From Rotaria macrura (taxonomy: Eukaryota; Rotifera; Eurotatoria; Philodinida; Philodinidae), in assembly GCA_900239685.1 (NCBI GenBank), contig OENT01000087.1:1-64000 (forward strand): a stretch of 64,000 nucleotides of DNA. Direction: 5' to 3'. Under the pieces are notes generated by a model, which saw only the letters and a program-made list of their open reading frames with translations, was not told the origin of the DNA and ran no database searches. Positions within the stretch are counted from its first letter, which is position 1; each line of letters starts with the position of its first letter. Position numbers and translations under genes: made by a program. This document shows positions 33,616 to 47,200 of the stretch, piece after piece.

Positions 33616-33773
33616 TACCGATACATCCGCTATACCTCCTGAACGGATGACTATGAAACACCTAAGGTCATCCGTTTTAAGTACGCTAAGAAATGGGTCG
33701 CATCTATTAGCCATGGACGTTTTTCAAAAAGAAACTAGCCATAGGTTCTTTGACATGGCAGTCCAAATTTGTA

Positions 33774-33889
33774 GTCAGGAACCAATAAAAATCGAGTTTG
33801 CAAAAAATCATGCGAAATTCGGTCTCCCCGTCTCAAATTACCTATGGGGAGCTATTTTTTGAAAAACTCGATTTTCATTGGTTCCTGAC
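33774..33889. repeat. Short hairpin, 116 bp
   Basis: The ends are reverse complements: GTCAGGAACCAATAAAAATC on the left and its near-exact complement on the right, with about 70 bp between the arms. It may be a small MITE; no target duplication is obvious. Confidence 0.6.
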
Positions 33890-34160
33890 CGACCAATAGG
33901 GTTTCGAGTGAAGTGGATGCGAAATTCGCACTCCTCGATTCAACTTACCTATGTGGCGCTAAAGTTTGAAAAAATTCCATTCCTGATAGATCCGGCTCGG
34001 TTTTTTGCATAAGGAAAAGGTATCAACTAAGGGTTTTTATTGTCACGGCTTCTGGACCTATTGCACATATATCGGTACTAAGAGCAGTACCAAGATGAAT
34101 ACCGAACACCATCAATATTATTGCAACAATACCGTATTGGTATTCTTACATTCCAAATTA

Positions 34161-34780
34161 AAATCAAGCTCATGCTGACTTTTCTGCTCAAAATGCTCCT
34201 TTTTCACCCTTTTTCCATTTCGTAAACTAGAAACTGTTGAGGACAATTTAGGAAAACGTAGAAACAAGAAATCGAATTCGTCCTTTAATAATATCTAAGA
34301 TTGAATGTAGAAATCATGAATGAGCAAAAAAAATCATTCCCTGCTCACACTAAGTCAACATACCCCCAGCCAACAACTCGACGAAATGAAGTGCACGGCG
34401 GACGACGCCGCCTTATATTGTCGTTGGATGAGCATTGAAATCAAAATCATGCTCATGCTCATTGCTTTGATCAAAATGCTCTTTTTTCAGCTTTTTTTCT
34501 TCCGTAACGTAAATACAGTTCAGCTCTAAGTAGGATGGCGTAAAAACACGAAATAGAGTGCATCCTTCAATTCTTTTTTTAGACTGAATGCATAAATCAA
34601 GAATTAGCAAAAAAATCCTGCTCATGCTCACTTTCTTGCTCAAAAGTGTCTTTTTCCCTCCTTTTCTATTTCGCGAAGTGGAAACGGTTTATTACATTCG
34701 ATACGTAGTTGCAGAGATTAATTGGCGCTCATCGTTGAATAATTTGTATGATTGAATGCAGAAATCAAGAAAGAGTGGAT
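34161..34780. repeat. Imperfect direct repeats, about three units
   Basis: Three related stretches start near 34161, 34441 and 34611. Each contains CTCATGCTC, then a T-rich run, a TTTCG(T/C)(A/G)A block and a GAATG(C/T)A.AAATCA(A)GAA block. The spacing is uneven (about 280 and 170 bp), so this is an old, eroded tandem duplication rather than a satellite. Confidence 0.5.
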
Positions 34781-35055
34781 GGATGTGCGTTTTCGTGCTT
34801 GTAAGAGTTGATGGATGTAGGGACGCTTTTCTGAATCTCCACATGCTTCATAGGTTGACACGCACTGAGTTGCCCACACCCACATGCAGTTGTCTCGTGT
34901 CATGATATAAAGAGAATAAAATGATTTAAATATAATGGCTCATTTAAAGTAGATGGTTGACTTCGGTAACGAGAAAAGAGAATCATGGACAGGATTTGCA
35001 AACTAGTGATTGATAGCAGCTTTGGACCACCCTATGTAATGTCAAACAATAATTC

Positions 35056-35338
35056 CGTTATGGACCAGGAAACGGCAGGATCTTGGTGTCGGAAACGGCA
35101 AGATCTTCGCACCGGAAATGACAGGATCCGGGTACAGGAAATGAGGAAATCCTGCGCCAGGAAATGGCAGGATCCTGATACCGCAAACTGCTGGCATTTT
35201 TTTCCCCTATCCTTCTGTCGATTCTATCATCTTTCCGGCAGAAAACGACGGGAACCCTCCGGAAAAATCCGTAGTCTTTTCGGACGGAATACTGCTTCCA
35301 CGTTCCTGGAGGATCCGGCCCGGATTTCTCGACTTGGG
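35056..35338. repeat. GGATCC/GGAAA-rich block ending in GACTTGGG
   Basis: About 280 bp built from words such as GGCAGGATC, GGAAATG, CCGGAA and GGATCC in both orientations. It ends CGACTTGGGAT, a variant of the CCCAGGTC terminus in complement. The left border is not clear. It resembles the block at 32072 in word content but the two are not copies. Confidence 0.5.
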
Positions 35339-35340
35339 AT

Positions 35341-38300
35341 AGAGATCGATTGAGACTTATCAAAAGACGTCGCCATTCATACATCTTTTTAAAAGTGTTT
35401 ACATTGCCCTTTATTAACTATCCGTGTGACGTCCACATCTGCATATCACACTTTTAGATGCTTAACTGCTGCTTTTTCCTTGACCACTATGGCTCTCCGT
35501 CTAAATGAATTCATATTTTTCACAACACCACACTATGTGATTAGTTATCTAGTAGATCTAAATCAAAGCTATAGTCTTCAAAGTGAATTGGCACCAACGA
35601 CTTATAGATTAGTAGAAAATAAAAAGTAAATTTTCCTTTTTTAACAAGTAACTATTTTAATGTTAAGTGAGTTTCACGAGAAAAGCGCTGTTTGAGTTGA
35701 AGTTTGTGTTGCAAAAATCTGGCTCTCTGTTTTGAATAGCAACATTTGATAAAATTAGATCAAAACGTCTCGTCTTAAAATAAAAGAACTCACGTATTCT
35801 CACTTTAGAATGTTGTAATCAGTAAGATTTCAGGAAAGATTTTTCGAATGTCTTCAGAACAAAACACTGATGTCTTAATCTACGAGAGTATTTATGTTAA
35901 AAACTAAACTTCATCGTGAAATCACAAAGAAATATCAGTTTGCTTGGAAAGAGATAGTAATTACTCCTTCCAGAAAAAGCATGGATGGTGTACCCAGACA
36001 ATTTCAAAATTATTCTATCACTGATATCGACATACGATTATTGCATGAATAAAATTTTAAGTATTAATAAGTCTTGTTGTACACTTGTATCTTACTCAAT
36101 AATAACTATTTTCAAGATAGAGATCTGAAACAACTGTCGATAGTTATAAAGCTCAAATTTACATAGTTACCTCTCTTGCATACATGAATTCACATCTTCC
36201 AGTCAACGTCCTTTGAATATAGTTCCAGAAGTAAAATCGGTCATATTTTTAATACGTACCATGAAAACTGTTCTTAGACGAAATCTTTCTTCTTTCAGTT
36301 TAGATAATATTACAGAGACACAGAAAAAAGTGGTAATAATTGTGAATATTCACCAATCATGAGTTATTTTCGTTTGTTCTCATCGATTTAATCAGATGAT
36401 GGAGATCATTCAAATACTATTCATCTCAATAGAACTTACACCGATAAAATTATGAATTTTAACATTTTTTTGTTATATGAACTATTGGAAAATTTTTTCA
36501 TGATCAACTAATCGGAATCATCAGTATAGATGCCAAATAAGGTAAAGATCGCTGACTCATCATAAATTCGATTCCATTCAATTTTCTTAACTTGAATAGG
36601 AAATCTTCATTGTGAGACCATCGTTTCATTCGAGTCCATCATTATGACTATTTCATATTAGCCTTGAATATGATTCGAGAATAGAAACTAGAGAAATGAT
36701 CTTATCCGTTTGAGTTGCAAACGACATTAATACTGAAATCAGTCTTCTTATTTGATTCATTGAATGTGGAAGTTTTCGAGTTACTTGAAATTTTTTATTC
36801 ATATTAATGTGGCTCGACTTTTTATTTGTGTGAAAATAATTTTGATAGTTAAAAATGATAATTTGAAAGAAAAGAATTAAAAGACAGCGAAAATGAAGGA
36901 AGATACATATAAGTTGTACGGGGTTTCCTCAAAAAATTGATTTATTTCTTCATTCTCTGATAATTATCAGCGGCGCAAACTGAAGATTTCAGGGGAAGCA
37001 ATAAATTTTTTTGATTGATAATATCAATTAAATAATTTATTGCTTAGCCAAAAAAGTCCCAGTTTGCACTGCCCATATCTACCATACCTAAAAGTTCTTC
37101 AAGCAAGTACTGGAGTAGAGGAATATTGGGGGAAGCAATAAATTACTATTGCTTCCTTAAATATTTTTTAGGGAAAGCAATTGCTACCATTTGCTTCGAT
37201 AGTGCGCCGCCTATGCTGATAATGCGTAAGTTTTCATAATGACAATTCTATCTGATTGATTCGATTTCTTATTTTTAAAATTCTTTTAAGTATTTGTATC
37301 GTTAGCTTCCATTTGAAGGTTCGATAATTATTTTCCTAGTGTGAAACTATCTGAGTTAAGAAGTATTTCAGATTATTTCGAATCTGCTTTATATTTGTCG
37401 ATGATCATAGAAAACTTTGCAATAGTTCTAAAAATCACAGAAGAACAACAAAAGTTACGATTGACAGTTATAGATAGATAAACAATCGACAATCGATCAT
37501 TTATTAACCTTATTTGTATTCATTTATTGAGATACGCTATTCGTAAGAGTTAATATCATCAGTTACCTTTTTAAATTGAAATAATCAGTTCGGTAGATTG
37601 CAGAGTAACTCTTGCGATGAATGTGATATAGAAAGTAATCTTGACTACTTTCAGTATTTTTCTCAGAAATGGCTTTGCCAGACAATTCGATGATGCAAAC
37701 ATATGATTTTAATTATCATTTGTAAATTATCAAATAAGAACATCGACTACATCTATCGAAGAATTCTCTACTTATTGTAAATATAGCCCAGTAGTTTACA
37801 AGCCTAGTTTCATCTAATTGTTGATGTTCTTATATTTCAACATGTGAACATATGCATCTTCACTCAACTTGTCAATAACACGAGAATTCTGTAAGAGATA
37901 ATAACTTCAATTGATCTTTTTGTGAAAGATGCAGAAGTGATTTTCGTCAAAATTCCCATTCGTCTTGAAATTGTTTTTGAAGCGTATGATTAGTTCCGTC
38001 ATAGATGATCTTAAATATTCATTAGCACGTTGCCTTTTTCGCTTATGCAACCATTCATCTATGTTTTATTCAAAACATGCTCGCTCGTGATTTAATATCA
38101 TACAATCATTCATACTTGCAACTCATTTCTTTTTTTATTGCCGTTGGATTGATGAGTGTAATTTTTTGATAGATTTTTAGCGTTTTTTTTCTGTAGCGTG
38201 GTTAAGCATTATGAATAATAATATAAAAATCATTAATAGCCGTTTTATCACATAACTATGCATAATATATTTATATAGGAAGAAAAAGCAAACAGTCAAT

Positions 38301-38956
38301 TGAAATGGCATCATATTTGATGTATGGCGTCTTTTCAGAAAAAAGAGATTTAGAAGATGTTTTTCTGAAGAATGATTAATAAAATAGTATCAACTCTGCA
38401 CAACAGATCGAAGAAAGTCAAAAATAAAAGTCAAAAAAAGAAAAAAGAAAGTAGAAGATCAATAACGCAAGCATAACAATTTTGAAAAACACTAAAAAAT
38501 GAGTTGCTCATGTGTCAACCAGCCTATGTAACTAAGCTTCAAAGTTTTAATTAATCTTACTTTCGGAAATAAACTCAGATTCCCTTCCTATGTCATGTTT
38601 GATACATGTCTATTTATAATTATCTATGAAAAATAAACTCGGATATTCGTAGTAGTGTGTAGTTCTGACGAGGTTGGCAGCACATCCACATCATAGATTG
38701 ACCATTCACATGTGCATCTGTCATACACATCACTAACGATTAGTAGCATCGTGCTAATCATCTATCATATTGTAAATTGTTTATCAAAACCAATTATTTG
38801 CCTATCATCATTTACAGACCAACCAATATCGTAAGCCATTGGCTACTCTGAAGTCACAATTTTATTAGTTTGCTTATCAGATTAAGACATCGATCTTCAA
38901 GGGTTTGCTTTCAACTGAAGTAAAAATGTTACTGACAAATCTCATAAAATGATGCA
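35341..38956. other. Intergenic, nothing recognised
   Basis: 3.6 kb of AT-rich sequence. A few GAAGCAATAAATT words recur near 36990-37180, but no structure follows from them. No gene supported. The frame at 35426-35629 is open but without family features. Confidence 0.4.
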
Positions 38957-39113
38957 TCAAATGGCTTCATACTTTGCTAACTGGTGAAATTCTTCCTGTT
39001 GTGTAATAACTCGTTTGATCAGTGTGATATCCACTGAAACAGTGCAACTATCAAAATGCAATGCCGCAGTCAATGCTGTTGCCAAAAGTAGTTGACGTGT
39101 GCCCATATATGCA
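38957..39113 (-). pseudogene. Orphan coding-like exon, unknown family
   Basis: After an acceptor-like TTACATTCTAG (ending at 39114) the minus strand reads about 51 codons with good coding character (MGTRQLLLATALTAALHF, then LIKRVITQQEEFHQLAK) to a stop at 38957-38959. I could find no upstream partner exon. It may be the last exon of a lost gene, or chance. Confidence 0.25.
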
Positions 39114-39154
39114 CTAGAATGTAATTTCAACTGTATTTGTAACAGTATCTTCAA

Positions 39155-41492
39155 GTTCGAAATTATTTATGAGTTAAAAGATTAAAAAAATATAATCTTA
39201 TAACAATATTGTTAATGTTCTCCTTTCTATGAAAGACAACTGATACAATGGACGAATCAGCAAGCATTGGCTTAGGATATCATTGTATTTATTATTATTG
39301 AGAATAGTGACATTTACTCGTCTATTCTTTTGTTAAATATCATCTACAAAATAGTCGATTCTTTTTCTTGAGATTAATGGGAATCGAAACTTCACAGGAG
39401 AAGTGTCATGAATAAAAAGACATTCGACTTTGTCTGTGAACGGGACAGGGTAAACCAAAAATAAATATTCGTTTCCTATCCTCGCATGATGATAGAGAAG
39501 AGTAGCTAAATATCAACTAGAAAATGCCTAATACTATGAAACTGGATGAAGAATATTGTCTAAGATTTTATACATATGAAATGCACACAAAACGGCAATG
39601 TTTGGGGGAAGAGCAAAGCGTATGATTAATAGATCTTTTTTTTTTCTATATGTTCTCTTTTAAGGCTTATCTACTAAATGTAAGGTGTTTCTCGGAATAA
39701 GTAAGAACAAATATGAAATCATTTACTAAATGTCACTATAGAAAATCTATACTTGTAATTGATTTTTAAAGAAAGTTCAGTGAATAATTCAAGGAATAAT
39801 TTCTACCGTTTCTAGAGAAGTCTTTTTAAGTTAGTTGTTTGTAAAAACGACTTATAGAACTCGTTCTGAATATTCTTAATCAATCATGACTTTAAACGAA
39901 TGTTATAGTATTGGCGATAATTATACCATTAGAGAAATTGTATAATAAAGCTAATCAAGATATGGAAGTAGAGAGTCTACGTTAGACATTAATACTTTAT
40001 CAATTTCTATGTATGTTTCAAGCATCTTTGCCATGAGTTAAAATATGCATGGTTTTTATTGTCTCGTTTTTTTTTCTTATTAAAGTGTCTCTAAATGCAT
40101 TGTTTTTGTTGTGAAATGTTAATCCTATGCTTTTCGAGAACCTTCATAAGCTTTATATTCATCGGAAAACAGTACGGATAAGTTTCATTTGATAGAAATT
40201 AAATAATACATCTTTGTTTGTTCATGATGTTATTATTTTCAATAAGAACAGTAAAATTGTCATGGATAAAGAAGTAAATAATTGAAAGAAGTCTAAAGAT
40301 TCGCTAAAAGACGGCGAATACTATATGCAAAACCAGTGACGATGTTGAGAAAAATTGCTGTACATTGATTTTTTTCAAAGAATACATTCAAGCAAGTAAA
40401 TAATATGTAACACATTCGAGATTCAAATCTATGTGTGAAATGATTTTAATTTAAGGTCACTGCTATCTATTTGAAGTACTATAAAAAGTTTTGCACCGTG
40501 GGGTTAATATAGCAGGATCATAAAACAAAAAAAGGATCACATTCAATGTGAGTAAATATCATTGATGCATAGTTAATACCGATTGAAGAACGTATGAAGC
40601 ACCGGTGAAAGTTATTTTTATGTTAAACACGTCATTTATTTGAATATCCATAGTGATACTAAGAAGAAATAGTTTCTAATGGATTAGATAGTAAGTGTCA
40701 AGTGATTATCGTACGACTCATCTATGTACGTTTTCATAGCCTAATCTAAAATCCTGTCTTCAGTGCACATACAAAACTGTTTATAACTACGTTTCAGGAA
40801 GCAATCCAATCTGATATTAAGCAGAACTATATAATATCTAGGCAACGTATTCATTCTATTTGTCTATTAGTCTTACATCCCTGATTGTTAGTAACATGAT
40901 ATACAAAACAAAAGTAATCTGAAGTGTTTTTACCTCAAGAAAAGCATAAAATAATCAGATAAATCGAAGATCATTCATGTGATATTTTTCTTCACGAAGA
41001 AATTCTCTCAATGAATGTATTCAACACTTCGTGAATGCTAAAGTAAAAAGAAGCGTCCAGCCCATGCCGTCTATTACTGATATAATGGATGCAATTACAT
41101 TATTTCAGTGATTGGCTACGTAGCAGGATTCAGTTCTTGATTTTACTTGACGTCAGCAAGCGTTCTTTTTTTTTTGTTGTTTTCTATGATTTAGTTTTCT
41201 AACTAATTACCTCTTCATATCATGTAACACAGGAAGAGAAAACTACAGCTAGTCTGTTAAGTAAATGCAAAGAGGGAATTCGAAGAATAAAATCAAAATT
41301 AATTTATAATCGAATTTGCACTAAACATTCTTTGGAATAAAAATTCATTTTAATCGAAGAAAGAAAGAGGAAAAATGCAACAGAATGATGTCGAAGGAAA
41401 AGAAAAGAAATATTGTTCTTTTTCTTTTTCCTACTCGAAACATTCTTTATATTCGACGTATTATTGACACACGTGCGTTACAACAAAGTCGA
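39155..41492. other. Intergenic, nothing recognised
   Basis: 2.3 kb, AT-rich. The last part should contain the promoter and 5' UTR of the MAP kinase kinase. No repeat or coding remnant supported. Confidence 0.4.
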
Positions 41493-42984
41493 ATGTATTC
41501 AGCATCAAATGGCTCTTCACGAAGCGCTAAGCGCCGAAAATGTATCGACATCGAAATAAATTATTTGAAACATTATATTTGTGTTGAAATTTTTAGTAAG
41601 ATTGATGTGTATTGATTTAACCGGTGATCTCGATAAACATCAAGAAGAAAATCCTCCAAAAGAGTACGAGTACGTTATTTTTGAAAAGAAATAGTGCAAA
41701 CTAGAAAATTATTATTTGTTTGTTCTGTTTTTTTTTGTACTTTTAGATTAGCTGATATCAAAGATTCATGTAGAACTGAATATAATGGCGAAGTAATTGA
41801 ATTTAATGTTCAACAGTTGAAAACTATTAAAAAGATAGGCGAAGGCAATTTTGGTACGGTTCATTTAGCTCACCTTGAAAATAGGCCTGATGTTATTTTT
41901 GCATGTAAGGTTAGTTCGTGTTTCATTTTATTCTCAACCATAAACATAAGACGATTGTAACGAAATGTTTAGCGGATGACACTTGAAGATCGTGGAAATA
42001 ATAATTATTCGTCTGAAAGTGATTTAAAAGCCATGAGGGCCGTCGGAAATGATCATCATGCTCATTTAGTTCATTTCTATGGTGCCTTAATAGATTTTGT
42101 TGATGGACAATTAGTTATTTGTATGGAAGCTCTTGAAGCAAGCATGGATAAATTCTATGCAACTCTTCATACAAGTGTAAAACCACCATCAATTCTATTG
42201 GATTTGTTTATACGACGATTAGCGAGATATGTTCGTCGTTTTTACTCTCTAGAGTATTTTTATCGATTAATTTGTATCAAAATTTAGATTGTTTTAGCAC
42301 TTGATTATCTTAAATCAAAAAATATAATTCATCGCGATGTTAAACCACAAAATATTTTAGCCGCGCGTCCAGCTGTTTTTAAATTATGTGATTTTGGAAT
42401 ATGTGGTACTTTGAAAGATTCGATTGCATCCACTCATCTTGGCTCATTGAGATATTTACCCGTACGACTATACTATTCACTTCGTTTCATTACTTTATTC
42501 GTTATTGCTTATTTTTTGAAATTTATTTAAAGCCTGAACGCTTGGGAAGTAGTTCTTCATATGGTACACGATCTGATATGTGGGCTGTAGGCATGAGTCT
42601 TGTATGTCTCTTTTTATCTAGTCTATTAAGAAACAGTTAAAACCTTTTAGCTTGAAATAAGTCAAGGTTTTCTTCCATTAGCTTCCGAAACGATTATGTC
42701 ATTTATGACTCATATGAAAAACGGTTGGCAGCCAGATTTACCTTCGACACTTTCTGAAAATAGTCAAGCATTACTCTCGAAATTGTAAAGTTTCTATTTA
42801 GCTTATTTAATTCGTTTCATATTTTTCTTTCTTAAGACTTCGCCATGATGTAAATGAACGTCCACGTTATTATAGTGATATATTATCAATGGCAGCGATC
42901 GTAAATCTCGAAGAAACTCCATCGAACGATGAAATCAATCTTGTTACTTGTGTTCTTGAAGCAGTACCAAAGCCATCTGAATAA
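41493..42984 (+). CDS. MAP kinase kinase, MKK4/3/6-like, eight exons
   Basis: Dual-specificity kinase acting in JNK/p38-type stress cascades. Exons: 41493-41541, 41597-41669, 41747-41909, 41973-42230, 42288-42461, 42533-42601, 42651-42784, 42837-42984. All introns are GT-AG, 50-77 nt, and all phases agree, giving 355 residues. A short basic N-terminus (SAKRRKLRL) could serve as a MAPK docking site. Kinase motifs in order: IGEGNFGTV (P-loop), FACKRM (catalytic Lys), MDKFYATLH (a family-specific block), [17 protein letters not shown], the activation loop [10 protein letters not shown] with Ser and Thr spaced as in MKK4 and MKK3/6, PPERL in place of APE, and [10 protein letters not shown]. The frame is open upstream to an ATG at 41385, so 36 more residues are possible; I prefer 41493 because the extension looks non-coding. 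Confidence 0.92.
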
Positions 42985-43446
42985 AATTTTATCTTCTTTT
43001 CTCTCCGGAACATGTGTCAAAAATACTATCATATACTATTAAATTTTATTCGTGTGTTTTAAAATTAAAAGAAAGTTATTATTTTATTTAATCTTACTTA
43101 AACTCATAAAAACATTCTTATTATTAGAATTTCCTTTAATAACAACATCTTATTATACATTAGAATAGTATTAACAAACGTATATTCGATTTTAGAATGA
43201 ATTAATGATAGACCGTACTAATCATTTATTTGTAGTGGAATTTCGATGCATAAAATTTTACTCTTCAAAATCAGCTGCAACAAATATAGCTTAATTTAAG
43301 AAGGAATAATTGGGTAAAGATTTTAAAAATTTTAAGCGAAATATATTTCATATATTAAATTTCGATTGAACTACATATGTATCATATATCGTCCTTTGTT
43401 CAACACAAAATACATTTTTAAGCGTATATAAAGGATGAAAAAAAAA

Positions 43447-43774
43447 TTATATTTTAAATGTAATTGAAGGAACACGTTTGATTATTTCAATATTATTGTT
43501 AAACATGTGTTCATTGAATATTACTTCATTATACTGTGAAACTATTTCTTTCGCTTTTGTATCGTTTCCCAGAACTTTCTTATAATTAGTCTAGAGAATT
43601 TTCAAACTGTATTCAATAATTATTTTATTAAACAACAACAAAAGTATGAGTAGAAGTAATGGAAAGGAATTCGTGCAATTAGACGAGCGAATACTATTCT
43701 TAAAAAAAGAACACTTTCATCCGTAGCTCTTTAATTTGTTCATGTAATCTTCCGTGATGATATTTGACCAGCCT
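43447..43774 (-). pseudogene. Two coding-like exons of an unidentified gene, 3' end
   Basis: On the minus strand, 43715-43774 reads 20 codons (KYHHGRLHEQIKELRMK) between acceptor-like and donor-like sites. 43447-43590 reads 47 codons to a TAA, beginning after TCTCTAG (TNYKKVLGNDTKAKEIVSQY). The two join in phase across a 124-nt intron and look like the tail of a coiled-coil protein. No further exons are evident before the LRRC43-like stop at 44296, so this is a fragment or the end of a gene I cannot follow. Confidence 0.35.
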
Positions 43775-44295
43775 CTATTATCGACAACCAAATTGAGTAA
43801 AGTGTATAAAAACGGTTGCAATAGGATTTCATATTTAATCTTTTGAGAATATGATGTTAGTGTGTAAGAGGATAACAGAAAAACCAAGAAATTTATATCC
43901 TGTTAGAAACAGGAATTTGTACACATGTATTCTTCAATGAGTACAAATTACATGAAACTTGATGAAAAAAGAACTTTGTTCGTATTATTTTACACGATAA
44001 ACACATGTTAATAACACTATGAAATAATAATCAAACGTTTTCATCTTCTGTTATCATCGTTTATGATAAAAGTGGTAAACAAAAACTGCGCATTCAGATC
44101 GATGAAGAAATTTGAATTTTTCTTTATGATCGATTTATTTGAAGAAAAAAAGTATCTCTTCCAGCTAGTCAAGGAGAAATTCACTGGTTAAGAGACTATT
44201 ATTCCATGAGAATAGCATAAAATATTTTTAGAAAGAAAAATTTCAATAAATATAATGAATAAATACATTAAAAAAATAAATGAAACTAACTAAAA
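43775..44295. other. Spacer, nothing recognised
   Basis: AT-rich; should contain the LRRC43-like 3' UTR. No feature supported. Confidence 0.35.
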
Positions 44296-47200
44296 TCAAA
44301 TGATTTGTTCTTGTGCTACATATCGATGAAGTTGAAATTGAATGGAACATTGAAATGGATCAGGTAAAATAGGTTTTTCAATTTCAATTTCATTGGTTAC
44401 TTTCTTATCTAATACGTGTGAGAATTCATTTTTTTAAATTAAAAAAATAACAAAATTAGATAAGTACAATATAAGAACATTTTTTTTTGTTTATCCTTAC
44501 TTTTATCTTGATTGGCTTTTGGTGTCATAGCTCGTTTTTTATCTTTATTCGGATCATTTTTATCAAGATCTTTTTGTTTGCCTGGTTTTGTTGGAATATT
44601 AGCTAGATTGATGGCATCGATTTGTTGTTGAAGAACATTTTTGAATGATGAAGAAACTTGATAATCTCCATCGAGAAATGGCCGAAGTTGAACATTAAAT
44701 TCTGCCAATACTGTTTCGATTGGATCCGTTTGAAGAACTAATTTACTTAAATCTTCGATTTTCTTTTTTTTCACTGGACTTTCGTTTTTCTACAAGATGA
44801 ATTAGTCTTAAATAATTAAAAGAACTTTTAAAAATTATACTTTATCTTTTGCCGCATTTGATTTAGCTTTCGGATCATTTGCTTGATTGATTAGATCAGG
44901 CGACCAATATTCACTCTATAATATTATTCATTTGCCATTCATCAGTAAATACATTGTATTTTTCTTTTCATTCAAGCAGAAAAAACGGTGGGATCATTAG
45001 TTAGTAATTATTGCCTAGTCTTACTATGTTGGCTCGTATACATAGTGACTAATCGAAACAAACATTAAAACTCTAGGGTGTCTCTAATTATGAAACTGTA
45101 TGGAAATAGACTAAAAGTCGGAGAAGATTTCTTGGATAGCCTAACTGATACGTCAATGAGATAGTCGAACTGTAATATTATATTAACTAAAACTCAGTCT
45201 AGTTTTATGAAAATTATATATTTACCATTTGATGAATAAAACGACATGTTGTTCCATTAAAAAGAAAATCTCGAAATGGAATAAGTTGTGTGATTGTTAA
45301 ATTTAAAGAATTCGGTGAAAGTTCTATCATCGGTTTATAGTCCGAAGGTGATGATTCAAGTTGACTTGGATTGAATCTTTTAAAGTTTGACATTTTATCA
45401 AAATTAATATCAATAGATTGTGTTTCTCCTTCAAACCAATCAAGACGCATTTTGTAGCGATGTACTTGTAATGGCCATTCATTCTAAATTATATTGCAAA
45501 AGTGAATCTTATAATTTCGTTTTTTCAAAATACAATGTTATCTATTAATATTCATGTTTCGAATCATCAAAATAGAATTTCTCGTTTGAAAAAAAAATCT
45601 CGCGAGAGATAATTCTTGTAATTGAAAATTTTTTTCTTTTATTCGATGAAATCATACATGATATACCAGGCGAATCAAATAACTTAATCAGCATACACGT
45701 TGAGATTTGATTTTTCGCTCTAGATAAATTCATCTTCGAATATATTCCTATACTGTTTTATATCTTCGACATTAAACTCTGTCAATTGTTAAAAATTTAC
45801 TTTCATTAAAAACTGAACTTATCTATCTTCTTGAGAATTTAAAAAAAAATTTCATTATCAAGCTTTTAGATAGAAAGGATTATTGTTGATATTACAAAAT
45901 TACTTATTTTAGAATAAAAGAAGATACGATGAGGAAAAATAGGACAAGAACTATAGCAGACACGACATGAAGCATACACATAGATGTCTGCATATATATA
46001 TATATATTCTGCGTGATAGATCGACTTCTAACTAAAACAATACTATTGGATATTTTGCATGTATAAAGGTAGAAATGTTTCTCATGATTAAAATCTATTC
46101 TCCGCAGACGAGAACTATATTATTAAATTAGACTTATGTCTTGCTATTTAGATACATATAACTAGGAATATAGGAAATTATCTCACATACAGCTGTAACT
46201 GAAAAACAAAATGATTTTGTAAATCCGCATTGTATATTTTATTTGTATCGTAATTTAATCATTTCTTTGATGGTATAGTTGTTTGATCTCTATTTTTCTC
46301 TGTGGTGGCTGCGAACTGTCTGTCAGTGCCATTTGACTTTTACATATGGCGAAAACAACAATGATTGCCATTCAGAATAATACATAGATCTAAAAATTAA
46401 GGTGTACTGTTGTAAATGTGTTCACTGACTGCATCTCGAAAGTTTGAACCTGAAAATCTATTCGTTTTTGATCTGAATAGCAAAGAAAATTTTTTTCTCG
46501 TCACTCACACCATCTTAGAAGTCCTAACCTTAGATACTTTTAAAATTCTTTTTAAAACCCACGTCCATTTAAAGTCATACATGTACAATTTTTATGTTAT
46601 TCTAGAAATATCAGCTGTGAGATAACGAAATTTAGTACTGTGAATCCAAACAACACGTCAAAATCATTGATGAAAATCATTTCAAAGATAAGAATCTCAC
46701 GTTTAATTAGCAAATGTACTATTGTCTTAGATAAAAGTTTCAGATGAGAAGCAATAAAAAATTAAATTCTCACTGAATCAGTACGAGGAAAAAATTCAGG
46801 TCGAAGTGGATATTAAAAAGAAACCTGATTTTCGCGCTCCTTACATATAACATCGGAGTAGAGTTAGTTACATGATGTAATCGAGATTTTTCATTAGGAT
46901 AATATCGTTTTAAAATTCTAAGATTTCTCAAAGAAAACGAATCAAAGTACAACTGATGATAGAATAATTGCTAGCTATGATTTACTGGATTAACTGGCGG
47001 CGCTGGAACATTTTCAATATTTCCAAATGATATTTGAAAAAGTGCATGATCTTTGTCGTTTCGATCAGTTTGTGAATATGTTCGAGCTCGGTATCTTTCT
47101 TCCGCAGTTACTGTTATATCATCAAGAACAGATAATCTTTCAAGAGCATCAACTACATATATACGATAATCAACTATAAGCTAAAAGAGGAAGATATATA

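Noticed and set aside
33185..33862. Long Thr-Asn and Val-Leu open frames on both strands
   Set aside because: They arise from the hexanucleotide array; several registers are open on both strands at once, which is typical of periodic DNA rather than of coding.
45989..46010. CRISPR-like or satellite array at the (TA) runs near 45.99, 50.69 and 59.56 kb
   Set aside because: These are simple short TA microsatellites without spacers or unit structure.
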